Shown piece after piece: positions 7,576-16,117 of a stretch of 64,000 nt of DNA. This DNA comes from DATKUK01 sp035530655. GTDB taxonomy: Bacteria; Planctomycetota; Phycisphaerae; UBA1845; DATKUK01. The stretch spans positions 1-64,000 of the forward strand of contig DATKUK010000014.1 in the NCBI GenBank assembly GCA_035530655.1. Reading direction: 5' to 3'. The position numbers and the translations under genes were made by a program. The notes under the pieces are model-generated. The model saw only the letters and a program-made list of their open reading frames with translations, was not told where the DNA came from and searched no databases. Within the stretch, counting starts at the first letter, position 1. Each line of letters begins with the position of its first letter.

Positions 7576-8352
7576 TCATTTGCTGTGCTTGCTGTTCTGG
7601 GCGATCTGGCGCGCCTGGCGGCTGGCGTCGGCCGACCCCGCTGCAATAAATCCCACGTCCAAAGCCGACGCAATCAAGTTCACGCCGAGCGAAACGCACG
7701 CGTCGCACATTTCGCGGCTCACGCCCATGGCGGCTGAGAGCTTTCCGTGTCTACGGCATGCACCGACGACGGCATCGAGGTCGCCTGCCACGACGTCCCG
7801 GGGATGGGGCTGATCCATCGGGTGGCCTCGCCGCAGCATCAGGTCGTCCGGACCGAGGTGCACGCAGTCCACACCTGGAACAGCGGCGATCTCGTCGACA
7901 GCCGCCAATCCCTCGGGTGATTCGACCTGAACGATCAGTATCGTGTCGTCGTTCGCGGTGGCGGCGTATCCGCGGCCGTGCAGATCCACAGCCCGTCGGC
8001 CGCCGAACGAACGGTCGCCCAGAGGCGGGAACTTGGCCGCCTGAACCACCGCCCGGGCCTGATCGGCGCTGTGCACCTGCGGCACGATGACGCCCGTAGC
8101 GCCCGTATCGAGCGCCATGCCGATCGTGCCTGCATCGTGACCTGGCACGCGCACAAACGACGCCCGCCCGACCAGGTCACACGCCCGCACCAGCGCCAGA
8201 AGGTCCTGATAGCCCAATTGCCCGTGCTGCCCGTCGAGCCAGAACCAGTCCCAGTCCGACCCGATTCGCTCGATCACACCGGGCAGCGGATACGTGATCA
8301 AACAGCCGAACTGCGGCTGGCCCGTCTTTAGCCGGTCTCGGAAAGAACTCAC
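7576..8352 (-). CDS. HpcH/HpaI family aldolase
   Basis: 258 aa, the family length. Class II metal-dependent aldolases of this family cleave 2-keto-3-deoxy sugar acids (such as 2-dehydro-3-deoxyglucarate) or 4-hydroxy-2-oxo acids to pyruvate plus an aldehyde. Seen: the LDGQHG segment (catalytic His, about 39-44), RVPG near 68-71, VIVPQVHSADQA, the metal ligand Glu in VQVES and a later Asp in HLGPDDL. The GTG start is preceded by GAAGGAGAGG. It begins 34 bp after the heparinase-like gene on the same strand. That pairing suggests a sugar-acid substrate; the exact specificity is not determined. Confidence 0.85.
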   Translation of the reverse strand: MSSFRDRLKTGQPQFGCLITYPLPGVIERIGSDWDWFWLDGQHGQLGYQDLLALVRACDLVGRASFVRVPGHDAGTIGMALDTGATGVIVPQVHSADQARAVVQAAKFPPLGDRSFGGRRAVDLHGRGYAATANDDTILIVQVESPEGLAAVDEIAAVPGVDCVHLGPDDLMLRRGHPMDQPHPRDVVAGDLDAVVGACRRHGKLSAAMGVSREMCDACVSLGVNLIASALDVGFIAAGSADASRQARQIAQNSKHSK

Positions 8353-8386
8353 GTTGCCTCTCCTTCACCACATCAATTCAGCACAC

Positions 8387-10744
8387 TCAACGCACGGCCG
8401 TGGTGACCTCGGCGCTATGACCGTCCAGTCGGATTTTGGCCGACACGTCGCGGTCACCGCGGCGGAAACGTACAAGCACGTCCCGCCCCTCAACTTGGCT
8501 GCCGACATCCGCCAGCACATCAGCCGCCTCCGGCCGCACGTGCAACACGGTCATCATCACCGCCGAGCCGTCGTTCAGTCTCGGCCGAACGCGCAAACGC
8601 TGCGTGCTCTTGATCCGACTACCGCGGACAACGGGCCACGATTCGACCTCGACCTGCTCGCGGTCGCTACCGGTCAGATGCACGTCGAGGCATACGCCGT
8701 CGCGATTGATGCGGACGAGTTGCTGCGCTACCTGCGTCACGGTCGCCTCGGGTTCGGCGTGCAGCAGCCAATCGAAGCTCGGTACCCGCGGCTGCGAGCA
8801 GCTGTAAATCACCAGCTTGGTGAACTTGGCGTCGGCGCCGATGGGTCGGCCCTGCACGGCCACGCGCTGGCCGGGCTCAAGCTCGACGTTACGGAACACG
8901 CGGGTGTGCAGGTCGGTCTCGGGCACGTCGTTGCGCCATTTGGCCACTACCTTGTCATCTACCGCCAGTTGATAGTTGCCAGTACCGGGCTGGTTGTCGT
9001 AGTAGCTGACGTCGATGTCGTACTTGCCCGCGGCGCCATTGAACAACGCGCCTGCCTGACACTGCTGGGCGGTGGGAATCACGCACGGCCAGGGCATCTG
9101 CGACACAGCCATGTTCTCCAAGTCGAGCTGATCCCACTGATGGCGCTGCAACACGCCAGTCGGCTCGGCCCGAAGGTCGTCTACGACCACGATCACGTCG
9201 GGCTTGACCAGCAGCCAGTGTCGCACGGAGCGGCCGAGGCCCAGCCCCGGGTGATACGCCCCGGTCGCATCGCCGGCGACGTAGTCGTACGTCGCTTCGC
9301 TGACAGCACTCAGGATCTTCGCCGTGTGGCCGTGGGTCTGGGCATCCTTGCTGCTGAACCATTCGGTGCCCTCACCCAACTGACCCGATCCGTTGACCAG
9401 CAGGGCGCTGTGGTTTGCCGTCCGCTTGAGGTAAGTATACCCAGGGTCGATCGCCAGCCACTTGCCGTAACCGTATATCTGGAAGCTGTTGACGTCGGGA
9501 TGCTCGTGGGCGGCGCCCAGGTCGCGAGTGGCCTTGCCGTCGAGGGCGTGGCCCTGCCAGGGCCCGCATCGCAGGCCGACCATCACCGCGTCGGCGCCCC
9601 ACCCGCTGCGCATCATGACCGGGCCGGTGTCGGCCATGTGACTCAGTGTCGGCAGGGTTTCGCGCGGCACGGGCTGGACGGTTGGGTCGTGCCACAGAAT
9701 GCACAGGTGGGTCGACCGGTCGACGCCGAGCATGTCGGCCAGCCGCTGCCCCATCCATTGCGCCCGGCCGTCGCGGTACTGGGCGGCTATGCGAAACATC
9801 GTGTGGACCGGCAGGTGCGATTCAGCCGCCCGCGGCGAGTCGCCGAAGGTCATGGCCCAGTTGTGCCTGGCCATCACCGGCAGCGTCGAGTGAACGAGGT
9901 ACTCGGGCCAGTTGCGGAACCAGTCGCACTGATAGTAGTCGCGTCCCAGCAGCGACTTGGCCAGTTCGGCGTATCGCAGGCAATACTCCAGTGCATAGGC
10001 GCCGTAACTGAGACCCTCGATGCTCGTGCCATCGGGATTGGAGACGGCAAAGACATTGCGGAAGAACCAGTCGGACAGTGCAAACCACTTCTCGGCACGC
10101 TCGTCGTCGCCGTACAACGCGGCTGCGGCAAAGGCCAGGCCCGCCAGATTCACATGCCCGTGGTTCTGGAGAAACTGGTTGCGCCAGTACCCTCGGTCGG
10201 TGGTCGACGCGCGGAATTGCAGCTCAGCCTGCTTGCCGAGCTGGGCGCGGACGAGGCTTCGCTCTTGCTCGGTGAGTTCGGGGTACAGCCAGTCATAGGC
10301 GACGGCGGCCCCGGTCAGCAGGTGGCCGTGGAGCAGGTCGGTGCTCGGGTCCCATACGTCCTTAGCGACCAGGGCGAGCAGATGCTTCTTGGCGGTCGCG
10401 AGCAACTCGGGGTCTTCGGTCATAGCCCAGACGAAGGCCAAGTGGGCCAAATGGTTGCCGTCGCCGCGGTCCCATCGTCGCGCGGGTGGCTGCGATGCTT
10501 TATACCTGACGAGTTGTCCGGCCACGGGCTTCCATAGCGCCTGGTGCGTGGTCTTGACGCGTTCGCGCCAGACGGGCCATTGGTCGGCGGTCACGTAGAG
10601 ACGTGGGTGCACGCCCGTGAACCGGGCCAAGTGCTTTCGCGCAGGGGGATCCAGCTCGAGCTTACCGGGCTCGGACTCGGGATAGGGCGTGGCTACGACG
10701 AACATCGGACAGGTAAGGGCAAACAGAACGAACACAACATGCAC
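8387..10744 (-). CDS. Heparinase II/III-family polysaccharide lyase-like protein
   Basis: About 785 aa. An N-terminal hydrophobic export segment (about 2-19) leads into an alpha/alpha-toroid domain of the DUF4962/heparinase II/III type. This contains NHGHVN near 205-210 and LSYGAYALEYC, the usual sites of catalytic His and Tyr. A beta-sandwich domain follows, with EHPDVNSFQIYGYGKW, DPGYTY and HSALLVNGSGQ. Such enzymes break uronate-containing chains by beta-elimination in the periplasm. GAGGAG overlaps the first GTG; the GTG three codons in (10735) has better spacing and may be the real start. Likely co-transcribed with the aldolase downstream. Confidence 0.85.
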   Translation of the reverse strand: MHVVFVLFALTCPMFVVATPYPESEPGKLELDPPARKHLARFTGVHPRLYVTADQWPVWRERVKTTHQALWKPVAGQLVRYKASQPPARRWDRGDGNHLAHLAFVWAMTEDPELLATAKKHLLALVAKDVWDPSTDLLHGHLLTGAAVAYDWLYPELTEQERSLVRAQLGKQAELQFRASTTDRGYWRNQFLQNHGHVNLAGLAFAAAALYGDDERAEKWFALSDWFFRNVFAVSNPDGTSIEGLSYGAYALEYCLRYAELAKSLLGRDYYQCDWFRNWPEYLVHSTLPVMARHNWAMTFGDSPRAAESHLPVHTMFRIAAQYRDGRAQWMGQRLADMLGVDRSTHLCILWHDPTVQPVPRETLPTLSHMADTGPVMMRSGWGADAVMVGLRCGPWQGHALDGKATRDLGAAHEHPDVNSFQIYGYGKWLAIDPGYTYLKRTANHSALLVNGSGQLGEGTEWFSSKDAQTHGHTAKILSAVSEATYDYVAGDATGAYHPGLGLGRSVRHWLLVKPDVIVVVDDLRAEPTGVLQRHQWDQLDLENMAVSQMPWPCVIPTAQQCQAGALFNGAAGKYDIDVSYYDNQPGTGNYQLAVDDKVVAKWRNDVPETDLHTRVFRNVELEPGQRVAVQGRPIGADAKFTKLVIYSCSQPRVPSFDWLLHAEPEATVTQVAQQLVRINRDGVCLDVHLTGSDREQVEVESWPVVRGSRIKSTQRLRVRPRLNDGSAVMMTVLHVRPEAADVLADVGSQVEGRDVLVRFRRGDRDVSAKIRLDGHSAEVTTAVR

Positions 10745-10940
10745 TCCTCAACGTCATGGGCCGACAAGACGGACCTCAAGGGGGTGTTGGTAGCCGCTGG
10801 ACCATCGTCGGTCAAGCGCAAGATGCGGCTGTGGACTGACTTGCGCTGTTGAGTCGATCAAGCCTGACAGCGGCCAGCCAGTGCGGCACGGGGCAGGCGG
10901 CACTTCGGACGGCCGGTCAGTCGCCAGGGCGAGCCCCCAA

Positions 10941-10958
10941 TCAGGAGGAATTCCCTGA
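10941..10958. promoter_or_regulatory. Imperfect palindrome upstream of the ECF sigma operon
   Basis: TCAGGAGGAATTCCCTGA reads almost the same on both strands (one extra base). It lies about 40 bp before the sigma factor start and just upstream of a TAGTAT hexamer (10980-10985) that could be a -10 box. It may be an operator or part of an autoregulated promoter; the assignment is tentative. Confidence 0.3.
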
Positions 10959-10999
10959 AACAGTTCGTCGTGTTTGCTGTAGTATAGGCGAACACAGCG

Positions 11000-11608
11000 A
11001 TGGGGCACGATCTGGTGAACAGCGATGATCATCGCCGCGACGTCGAGTTGGTTCGAGCCGTCTGCGCGGGCGACGACGGCGGCTACGCCGCGCTGGTGGA
11101 TCGACACCTGGCGAGCGTCTACGCGGTGGTGGCCCGGATCGTCATCAACCGCACCGACGCCGAGGATCTGACGCAGGACACGTTCGTGCGGGCATTCGAA
11201 CGGCTGGCTCTATACGACATGGAACGATGCTTTCGAAACTGGATTCTGAAGATTGCCACGAACCTGGCCATCAATCACCTGCGTAGCCAGCGGCGCGAAC
11301 GGGTGGGCAGGCTCCGGCTGGCTGAGGAAAGGAAGATGACGGCCAATCCGGCATCTGCGAGCGATAAGACACCCAGTTGCAGCCAGTGGCAGCACTGGCT
11401 GGGCCAGCTCGACGAGATGCAGCGGACGGCGATCGTGCTGTTCCACTTCGAGCAAATGCCGTGTGCGGAGATTGCCAACGTGCTGGACCTGCCGGCCACT
11501 ACCGTGAGGACGCATCTGCATCGAGGGCGACGTCGGCTGCGCGAGTTGATGAGTGATGACCGTGCTACAGGAAACGGATCATGGACTGTCGCGATACAGA
11601 ACGGTTGA
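11000..11608 (+). CDS. RNA polymerase sigma factor, ECF (sigma-70) family
   Basis: 202 aa. Region 2 is about 27-95 (YAALVDRHL...DAEDLTQDTFVRAF, then RNWILKIATNLAINHLR). A variable linker follows, then region 4 about 130-185 with the helix-turn-helix MPCAEIANVLDLPATTVRTHLHRGRRRLRE. It directs RNA polymerase to a specialised regulon. Its 3' end overlaps the next gene by 28 bp, the usual sigma/anti-sigma arrangement. The ribosome site is weak. An imperfect palindrome upstream may mark regulation. Confidence 0.93.
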   Translation: MGHDLVNSDDHRRDVELVRAVCAGDDGGYAALVDRHLASVYAVVARIVINRTDAEDLTQDTFVRAFERLALYDMERCFRNWILKIATNLAINHLRSQRRERVGRLRLAEERKMTANPASASDKTPSCSQWQHWLGQLDEMQRTAIVLFHFEQMPCAEIANVLDLPATTVRTHLHRGRRRLRELMSDDRATGNGSWTVAIQNG

Positions 11609-12243
11609 TCGACGCATGGCTCGACCGTGAGCTGCCAGGCGAACAGGCACGGCAAGTTGAGGCCCATGTGGCTGAGTGTCCCACCTGCCGGCGCCGGTTC
11701 ATGCCGGTGGTCGATTTCCTCGGCTCGACCGAGCCGGTGAGCGTGCCGGACGGCCTGCGCGATCGAATCGTCGATGCCGTCAGCCACACAGCCGGCGGGC
11801 GAACGTCTGCCGAAGGTCGGACGATGGGCACTCGTCGCTGGCGGGCGGCGTGGGTCGGCGCCGCGGCCGCCTGCGTAGGGTTCTTCGTGGTCGGGTGGTT
11901 TGGTTCGCACTGGTGGGTCTCGCCGAGCGAAACCGTGACCGAAACGCCCAAGGTCGCTGAGCGACCCGAGGTCACGCCAGAACCGCAGGTTACTGTAGTG
12001 CTGAGCCCGTGGATGCTGAGCAGTTGGGCCCAGGCGATGGCGCTGCGAGGGCCGGTCAATCCGGCGCCGCTGTTCGCCCAGGCGTTGGTAGCCGAAGTGG
12101 CAAGCGAGCGATCGTTCGAGATGACGCCGGTGATACGCGTCCGCCGGCGACCGATCGCGCCCGAGACTGCCGACCGCGACCGTGACGCATGGGAGTCTGA
12201 CATCCCGTTTCTGGTTACTGTGGGTTCAAGCTTGCGACTTTAG
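11581..12243 (+). CDS. Membrane anti-sigma factor with N-terminal zinc finger
   Basis: 220 aa. Residues 1-40 hold the anti-sigma zinc-finger pattern (MDCRDTERLIDAWLDRELP...HVAECPTC), which binds and silences the partner sigma factor in the cytoplasm. A single membrane helix (about 88-108, AAWVGAAAACVGFFVVGW) leads to an external or periplasmic C-terminal domain of about 110 aa with no known fold. It overlaps the sigma gene and is followed 9 bp later by another gene, so the signal sensed across the membrane probably controls this operon. Confidence 0.88.
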   Translation: MDCRDTERLIDAWLDRELPGEQARQVEAHVAECPTCRRRFMPVVDFLGSTEPVSVPDGLRDRIVDAVSHTAGGRTSAEGRTMGTRRWRAAWVGAAAACVGFFVVGWFGSHWWVSPSETVTETPKVAERPEVTPEPQVTVVLSPWMLSSWAQAMALRGPVNPAPLFAQALVAEVASERSFEMTPVIRVRRRPIAPETADRDRDAWESDIPFLVTVGSSLRL

Positions 12244-12252
12244 GAGTATGAC

Positions 12253-13239
12253 ATGTATACCCAATCTACGCAGTCCTATAGAGAGACGGCTTGGCCGGTC
12301 CTGTGGCGCCGGGCGGCGATCAGCATCTTGACGATCGTGCTGGCCGGCGACGCCGGCTGGGCGCGATCGCCGGATGTGGAGGATCCGGTCGAGCGATCCA
12401 TGACGTTCATCGACAAGACGATGGACGCGACCAAACTGGCCAACGACAACAGGACGAAAGAGGCGCTGGCGCTATTTGAGAAGCTGGCGGCTGACTATGG
12501 CGACCTCGACGAGGACGGCTACGTCGCGATGGCCATCGGCGACTGCTTGGCCGCTTTGAAGCGGTATCGGGAGGCACGGACCGCTTACCAAAATGCAGCC
12601 GAAGCCCATCCGCAGCTGGCCGACAGCGTCAGACAGAGAGTCGTGGAACTGGAGCTGGCCGGTGAGGTGGGCGAGGCGTTGGTCGAGGACCTTCGCGTAG
12701 CGACCGCAGACCAGGACGAAGCTACTGCCGGCGCCCGCTGGCGACTTGGCCGGGCGCTTCAGAAGCGCGCGAAATCGACGCTGATCGAAGCGGCGACGGC
12801 GTTTCGACTCGCCGCCAGTGTCGAGCCTACGCAGGTGAGCCTCTGCCGTCCCCATGCTATGCGTCGGCAAGCTGCCATGCTGGAGGAATTGGCTGAAGAC
12901 CTCGGTGCACTGATCGATCAGACCGAGGACGAATGGGGATGGGTTCGCCAACTCATCGCCGGCGGGCCGCCGCGCGGGTCGGCCAAACCTGCCAGGCCCG
13001 ACCTGGTCGTCCAGGCACGGCACTGTGAGTACACCGTGCAGACGAGGGAAGACCCGCCGATCAAGCTCGAGATCACACAGGACAAAGACGACTGCACCAT
13101 GCGATGCGCCGCCGATGGCAGGCCCATGGTGTTGACCGAAACGCAGAAGCTGCTGATTCGCCGTCACGAGGCGCGGATCAGCGCCATCCTGCTCGAAGCG
13201 GTGGAGCAGGACAAAGCAGGCCCTGAGGGCAGCCCATAG
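12253..13239 (+). CDS. Exported TPR-like helical protein of the sigma operon
   Basis: 328 aa. A signal or anchor segment (about 19-37, RAAISILTIVLAGDAGWA) is followed by helical repeats resembling tetratricopeptide units (KEALALFEKLAADYGDLDEDGYVAMAIGDCLAALKRYREARTAYQNA). The C-terminal third, from about 255 on, has no recognised fold. It lies 9 bp after the anti-sigma gene, so it is probably co-expressed. It may assist the large secreted protein encoded next; this is inferred only from position. Confidence 0.7.
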   Translation: MYTQSTQSYRETAWPVLWRRAAISILTIVLAGDAGWARSPDVEDPVERSMTFIDKTMDATKLANDNRTKEALALFEKLAADYGDLDEDGYVAMAIGDCLAALKRYREARTAYQNAAEAHPQLADSVRQRVVELELAGEVGEALVEDLRVATADQDEATAGARWRLGRALQKRAKSTLIEAATAFRLAASVEPTQVSLCRPHAMRRQAAMLEELAEDLGALIDQTEDEWGWVRQLIAGGPPRGSAKPARPDLVVQARHCEYTVQTREDPPIKLEITQDKDDCTMRCAADGRPMVLTETQKLLIRRHEARISAILLEAVEQDKAGPEGSP

Positions 13240-13302
13240 CGGTCCCGGATCGACGGCCGATGGCATCGATCGGGAGTCAAGCTCAGAAACGAGGAGATCA
13301 CG

Positions 13303-14454
13303 ATGAATGCGAAACGGATACTCACCATGACATGCGTACTGGCCGGCGCGTGGGTCGGAATAGCGCGAGCCGACGCGACAGAAGGGCCCGACTGGGTCGA
13401 GTTCAAGATCGCCGACAGGTACAGGCCCGGCCACGTTAGCCGGCTCATGTGCGTCACCAAGACCGTCGGGGCGATGAAACTGTTCGATCCGATGCCCGAA
13501 CAGAAGTTCATGCAGACATTCTGCCAGGAAGTTGCGATGCGGGTCACAAAGGTCAATCCCGACAAGTCGGTGGAGCTGGAACTGACCATGCCGCGAATCC
13601 GCATGGAGATGAGCCTGTTCGGCGTGGAGATGTCGTTCGACTCGCACGTTCCCGCCGAGCAGAAGAGCAAGCTGCCGGGAATGGACTTCGTGGCAGCCAT
13701 GTTCAAGGGGATGACCGGGTTGAAGATGACCTGCACCATCGGTCCGGACGGGATGCCGCAGAAACTCGAAGGGTTCAGCGAGGGTATCAAGAAGATGTTG
13801 GCCGACATCGGCAAGGAGGAGAGCATTCCGCCTATGGTTCAGAAGATGCTGGATCAGATGGGCGACTTCGTCCACGACGACATGATGCTGGAGCAGATGG
13901 AGTCCAACTGTCGACTGACCCCGCTGAATCGACGGCTCGGTGTGGGTGACACCTGGCAGCGTGAGTGGAGCCAGGCGATGGGCTTTTTTAACATGATGAT
14001 GAACTTCAAGGGCGAATACGAGCTATTAGGCATCGAGCCGTTTCGAGGGCGCCGGTGTGCCAAGATCCGCACCAAGGAGTCGTTCGAGTCTGCCCCTGCT
14101 GCCGATCGCACCAAGAGCGGGACGATCTTCGACCGCATGGACATGAAAATGACGTCCAGCGGGGGCAACGGTGTGGCCTATGTGGATTGCAGGACGGCCG
14201 AGGTGGTCAAGTTACGCCAGACGCAGCGCATGACCATCGAGATGACATTCGCGGCCGACCCCCAGGCCGAAGACCCCGAGATGCAGGCGGGCTTCGGCAC
14301 GATGGTGCAGAAGCTCAACAACTCGGTGAGCCTCGACCTGATCGAGGAAGGCGACGACCCCTGGGCCGACATTGTAAAGGCAGCCGCCACGACTGCCCCC
14401 GCCGCCGGTGCAGCCGATGCAGCCGTCACGCCGGACGCCGCTGTCGGGCAATGA
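13303..14454 (+). CDS. Secreted protein of unknown function, DUF6263-like
   Basis: 383 aa. Signal peptide at 1-22, cut near ARA. The body is Met-rich (MKMTSSGG, MTIEMTF) with beta-rich segments (RLMCVTKTVGAMKLF, VELELTMPRIRMEM). This resembles, from memory, large secreted DUF6263-type proteins common in Planctomycetota. The C-terminus is an Ala/Thr/Pro-rich tail. AACGAGGAG lies about 6 nt before the ATG. It is the last gene of the sigma operon and is followed by a hairpin at 14481-14510. Confidence 0.65.
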   Translation: MNAKRILTMTCVLAGAWVGIARADATEGPDWVEFKIADRYRPGHVSRLMCVTKTVGAMKLFDPMPEQKFMQTFCQEVAMRVTKVNPDKSVELELTMPRIRMEMSLFGVEMSFDSHVPAEQKSKLPGMDFVAAMFKGMTGLKMTCTIGPDGMPQKLEGFSEGIKKMLADIGKEESIPPMVQKMLDQMGDFVHDDMMLEQMESNCRLTPLNRRLGVGDTWQREWSQAMGFFNMMMNFKGEYELLGIEPFRGRRCAKIRTKESFESAPAADRTKSGTIFDRMDMKMTSSGGNGVAYVDCRTAEVVKLRQTQRMTIEMTFAADPQAEDPEMQAGFGTMVQKLNNSVSLDLIEEGDDPWADIVKAAATTAPAAGAADAAVTPDAAVGQ

Positions 14455-14480
14455 AGACGCATCGTTTCAGTCAACCAAGC

Positions 14481-14510
14481 GCCTGCCGACTCTCTGGGGG
14501 GTCGGCAGGC
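14481..14510 (+). terminator. Hairpin downstream of the sigma operon
   Basis: A perfect 10-bp stem (GCCTGCCGAC/GTCGGCAGGC) encloses a 10-base loop, 27 bp after the stop codon of the secreted protein gene. No long T run follows (GTCTT), so termination may be weak or factor-assisted. Confidence 0.5.
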
Positions 14511-14776
14511 GTCTTACGCACGGACGCAAGAACCGCTTCATCGCCAACGCCTTCGCACACCCGGCACAGTCGACAGGGACTGCTCCGGTACTGTCCCCCC
14601 GCTACGCTGAGTCCGTCGATACATCGCGCTGCAGCCGTGGGTAGCCTGCTCTTTCAAGGGCGGGGGACACGATCTATTCGGTGGTAGCTCGATCATCGAC
14701 TGGCCCGTCCTATTCAGTGGGCGCGGTATCGCAGCCAACGATGGTCGTCAGTGTGTGTCCGTAAGGGAGGTAGCTA
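14511..14776. other. Intergenic region between convergent genes, no gene seen
   Basis: The gap between the sigma operon and the HDOD gene holds the hairpin at 14481-14510 and a weaker inverted repeat (GGGAC/GTCCC about 14576-14597). No open frame with a ribosome site or recognisable product was found. Confidence 0.6.
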
Positions 14777-15652
14777 TCAAGCGGATGACAGCATCAGTTC
14801 AGCCACTTCGAGCTGGGCGGGAAGCTCGACGACGAGTTGCTCGATCTGCTGCTCGGTCGCGCCGAGAAGCTCCATCGCCTCGGGCGGAATCGGATCTTCC
14901 CCGCCGGTGACATGCAGGCCGATCTTCTGGGAGCAGCAGATTCTGTCGGCCAAGTAGACGACGGTCGCCAACTCCTGAATCTCCGCCTGCAATCGGTCGG
15001 GGTTGTGGTGATAACCGGTGACCACTCGCAGATGCCGCGGAAACTTCCATTTGGTCGTCAGGCCGAGGCCGAAGTCCTGGTGATCGGCCACCATCAACTC
15101 GCGCTCGAGCGTGCAGAAGTCCTCGCCGCCCTCGGCGCGGGCGATGACCTCGGCGAGCTGCTCCTCGAACACTTGGCGCTCGACCAGCAGGCCCAGATCG
15201 TGGATGAGCCCGGCGACGAAGATCTCCTCGCCGCCCTGTCGGCCCAGCATTTTGATCATCATGCGGCTGGCGGTGCCGACGGCGATGCTGTGCTTCCACA
15301 AATCGAGCGGCCTGAACTTTCCGCCGAGCTTGCTGCCGCGGAACAGCTTGGCGATGGAGGCCGCGATGGCGATGTTCTTCACGGCCGATAAACCCAGCAT
15401 CACGATTGCGCGGTCGACGGTGGCAATCTGCCCGGGCAGCCCGTAGAAGGCCGAGTTGACCACTTTGAGGATTCGCGCCGACAACGCAGGGTCGTTCTTG
15501 ATGATCTGGTGCAGGTCGCGCGCCGAGCTGTTGGGATCCTCGACGACCTCAATGATCTTGACGGTGATCTCTGGGAGCGTGGCGATATCGCCGATGCTGC
15601 CCAGGGCCCTGGCTACGATTTCGGTGGTATCGCTCGCCGCGGATACGGACAT
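14777..15652 (-). CDS. HDOD domain signalling protein
   Basis: 291 aa. The HDOD (HD-related output) domain spans about residues 20-215: IATLPEITVKIIEVVEDPNSSARDLHQIIKNDPALSARIL, the conserved NSAFYGLP, then HSIAVG and HDLGLLVE. HDOD proteins take part in bacterial signal transduction and usually lack phosphodiesterase activity. The start is chosen at the ATG with CAGGGG 7 nt upstream; an earlier GTG or ATG extension of about 21 Arg-rich residues looks non-native. The C-terminal 60 residues are helical and acidic. Confidence 0.9.
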   Translation of the reverse strand: MSVSAASDTTEIVARALGSIGDIATLPEITVKIIEVVEDPNSSARDLHQIIKNDPALSARILKVVNSAFYGLPGQIATVDRAIVMLGLSAVKNIAIAASIAKLFRGSKLGGKFRPLDLWKHSIAVGTASRMMIKMLGRQGGEEIFVAGLIHDLGLLVERQVFEEQLAEVIARAEGGEDFCTLERELMVADHQDFGLGLTTKWKFPRHLRVVTGYHHNPDRLQAEIQELATVVYLADRICCSQKIGLHVTGGEDPIPPEAMELLGATEQQIEQLVVELPAQLEVAELMLSSA

Positions 15653-15848
15653 ACACACACCCCTGACTCGCGGTGCTCGCAAACGCCGACGACATGTACT
15701 TCGGGTCGCCGCCAAAGGCGCTTTAGCGCAAAACGTATGATCGGGCGTTCACCCCACACGACGCCACACCGGCTTGCGCCCGGCCGTCCTGAGCCCGATA
15801 ATGCCGGGCGCCTGATTCTGACGGGCTGCCAACGTAATCTTACCCGCC

Positions 15849-15879
15849 CGGCGGCACGGTCCTGCGCACCAGGGCCGTC
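15849..15879 (-). repeat. Half copy (right arm) of the 94-bp element
   Basis: GCGGCACGGTCCTGCGCACC followed by AGGGCCGT. It has the same arm structure as the full copies, with slightly decayed pairing at the tip (CCTGG opposite GCAGG). It lies 83 bp from the full copy at 15963-16056. Confidence 0.55.
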
Positions 15880-15962
15880 AGTTCACCCCTACCTACCACA
15901 CAAATCAGCTCGCGCGCCTAACCGTAGCACAGGCGTATCGAGACCGAACTGGCTTCTGCGCC

Positions 15963-16056
15963 GGGCGGCACGGTCGACTGCTGGGTCGACCGTGAGATTC
16001 ACCGCGTCGCGTCCCCTTGGCGAATCACGGCCCGGCGGCGCCGGACCGTGCCACCC
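15963..16056 (+). repeat. 94-bp element with terminal inverted repeats, copy 3
   Basis: Full-length, gap-free alignment with the copies at 778-871 and 7470-7563. The left end is GGGCGGCACGGTC (one mismatch from the other copies) and the right end GACCGTGCCACCC. The right-hand hairpin tip is CCGGC/GCCGG where copy 2 has CCTGC/GCAGG, a paired change that keeps the stem. It lies 61 bp from the 3' end of the frameshifted membrane protein gene. Confidence 0.8.
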
Positions 16057-16117
16057 ACCGCGTGCGTATACCTCCCGCAAAGCATGCACATTGCTGCGCG
16101 TACGGCGTCGGCGCCCA

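Larger units (their letters stand above)
15653..16117. other. Intergenic region with palindromic elements
   Basis: 465 bp without a credible gene. It contains a half copy of the 94-bp element (15849-15879, minus) and a full copy (15963-16056, plus). The remaining sequence is unremarkable. Confidence 0.6.

Noticed and set aside
8294..10537. A 747-codon plus-strand frame opposite the heparinase-like gene
   Set aside because: It is the antisense shadow of a gene with clear domain motifs. Its own product is a His/Gln/Arg-rich sequence with no domain.
12472..13875. A 467-codon minus-strand frame across the TPR-like and secreted protein genes
   Set aside because: It covers parts of two real genes with ribosome sites and signal peptides; the product is His/Leu/Arg-rich with no domain.
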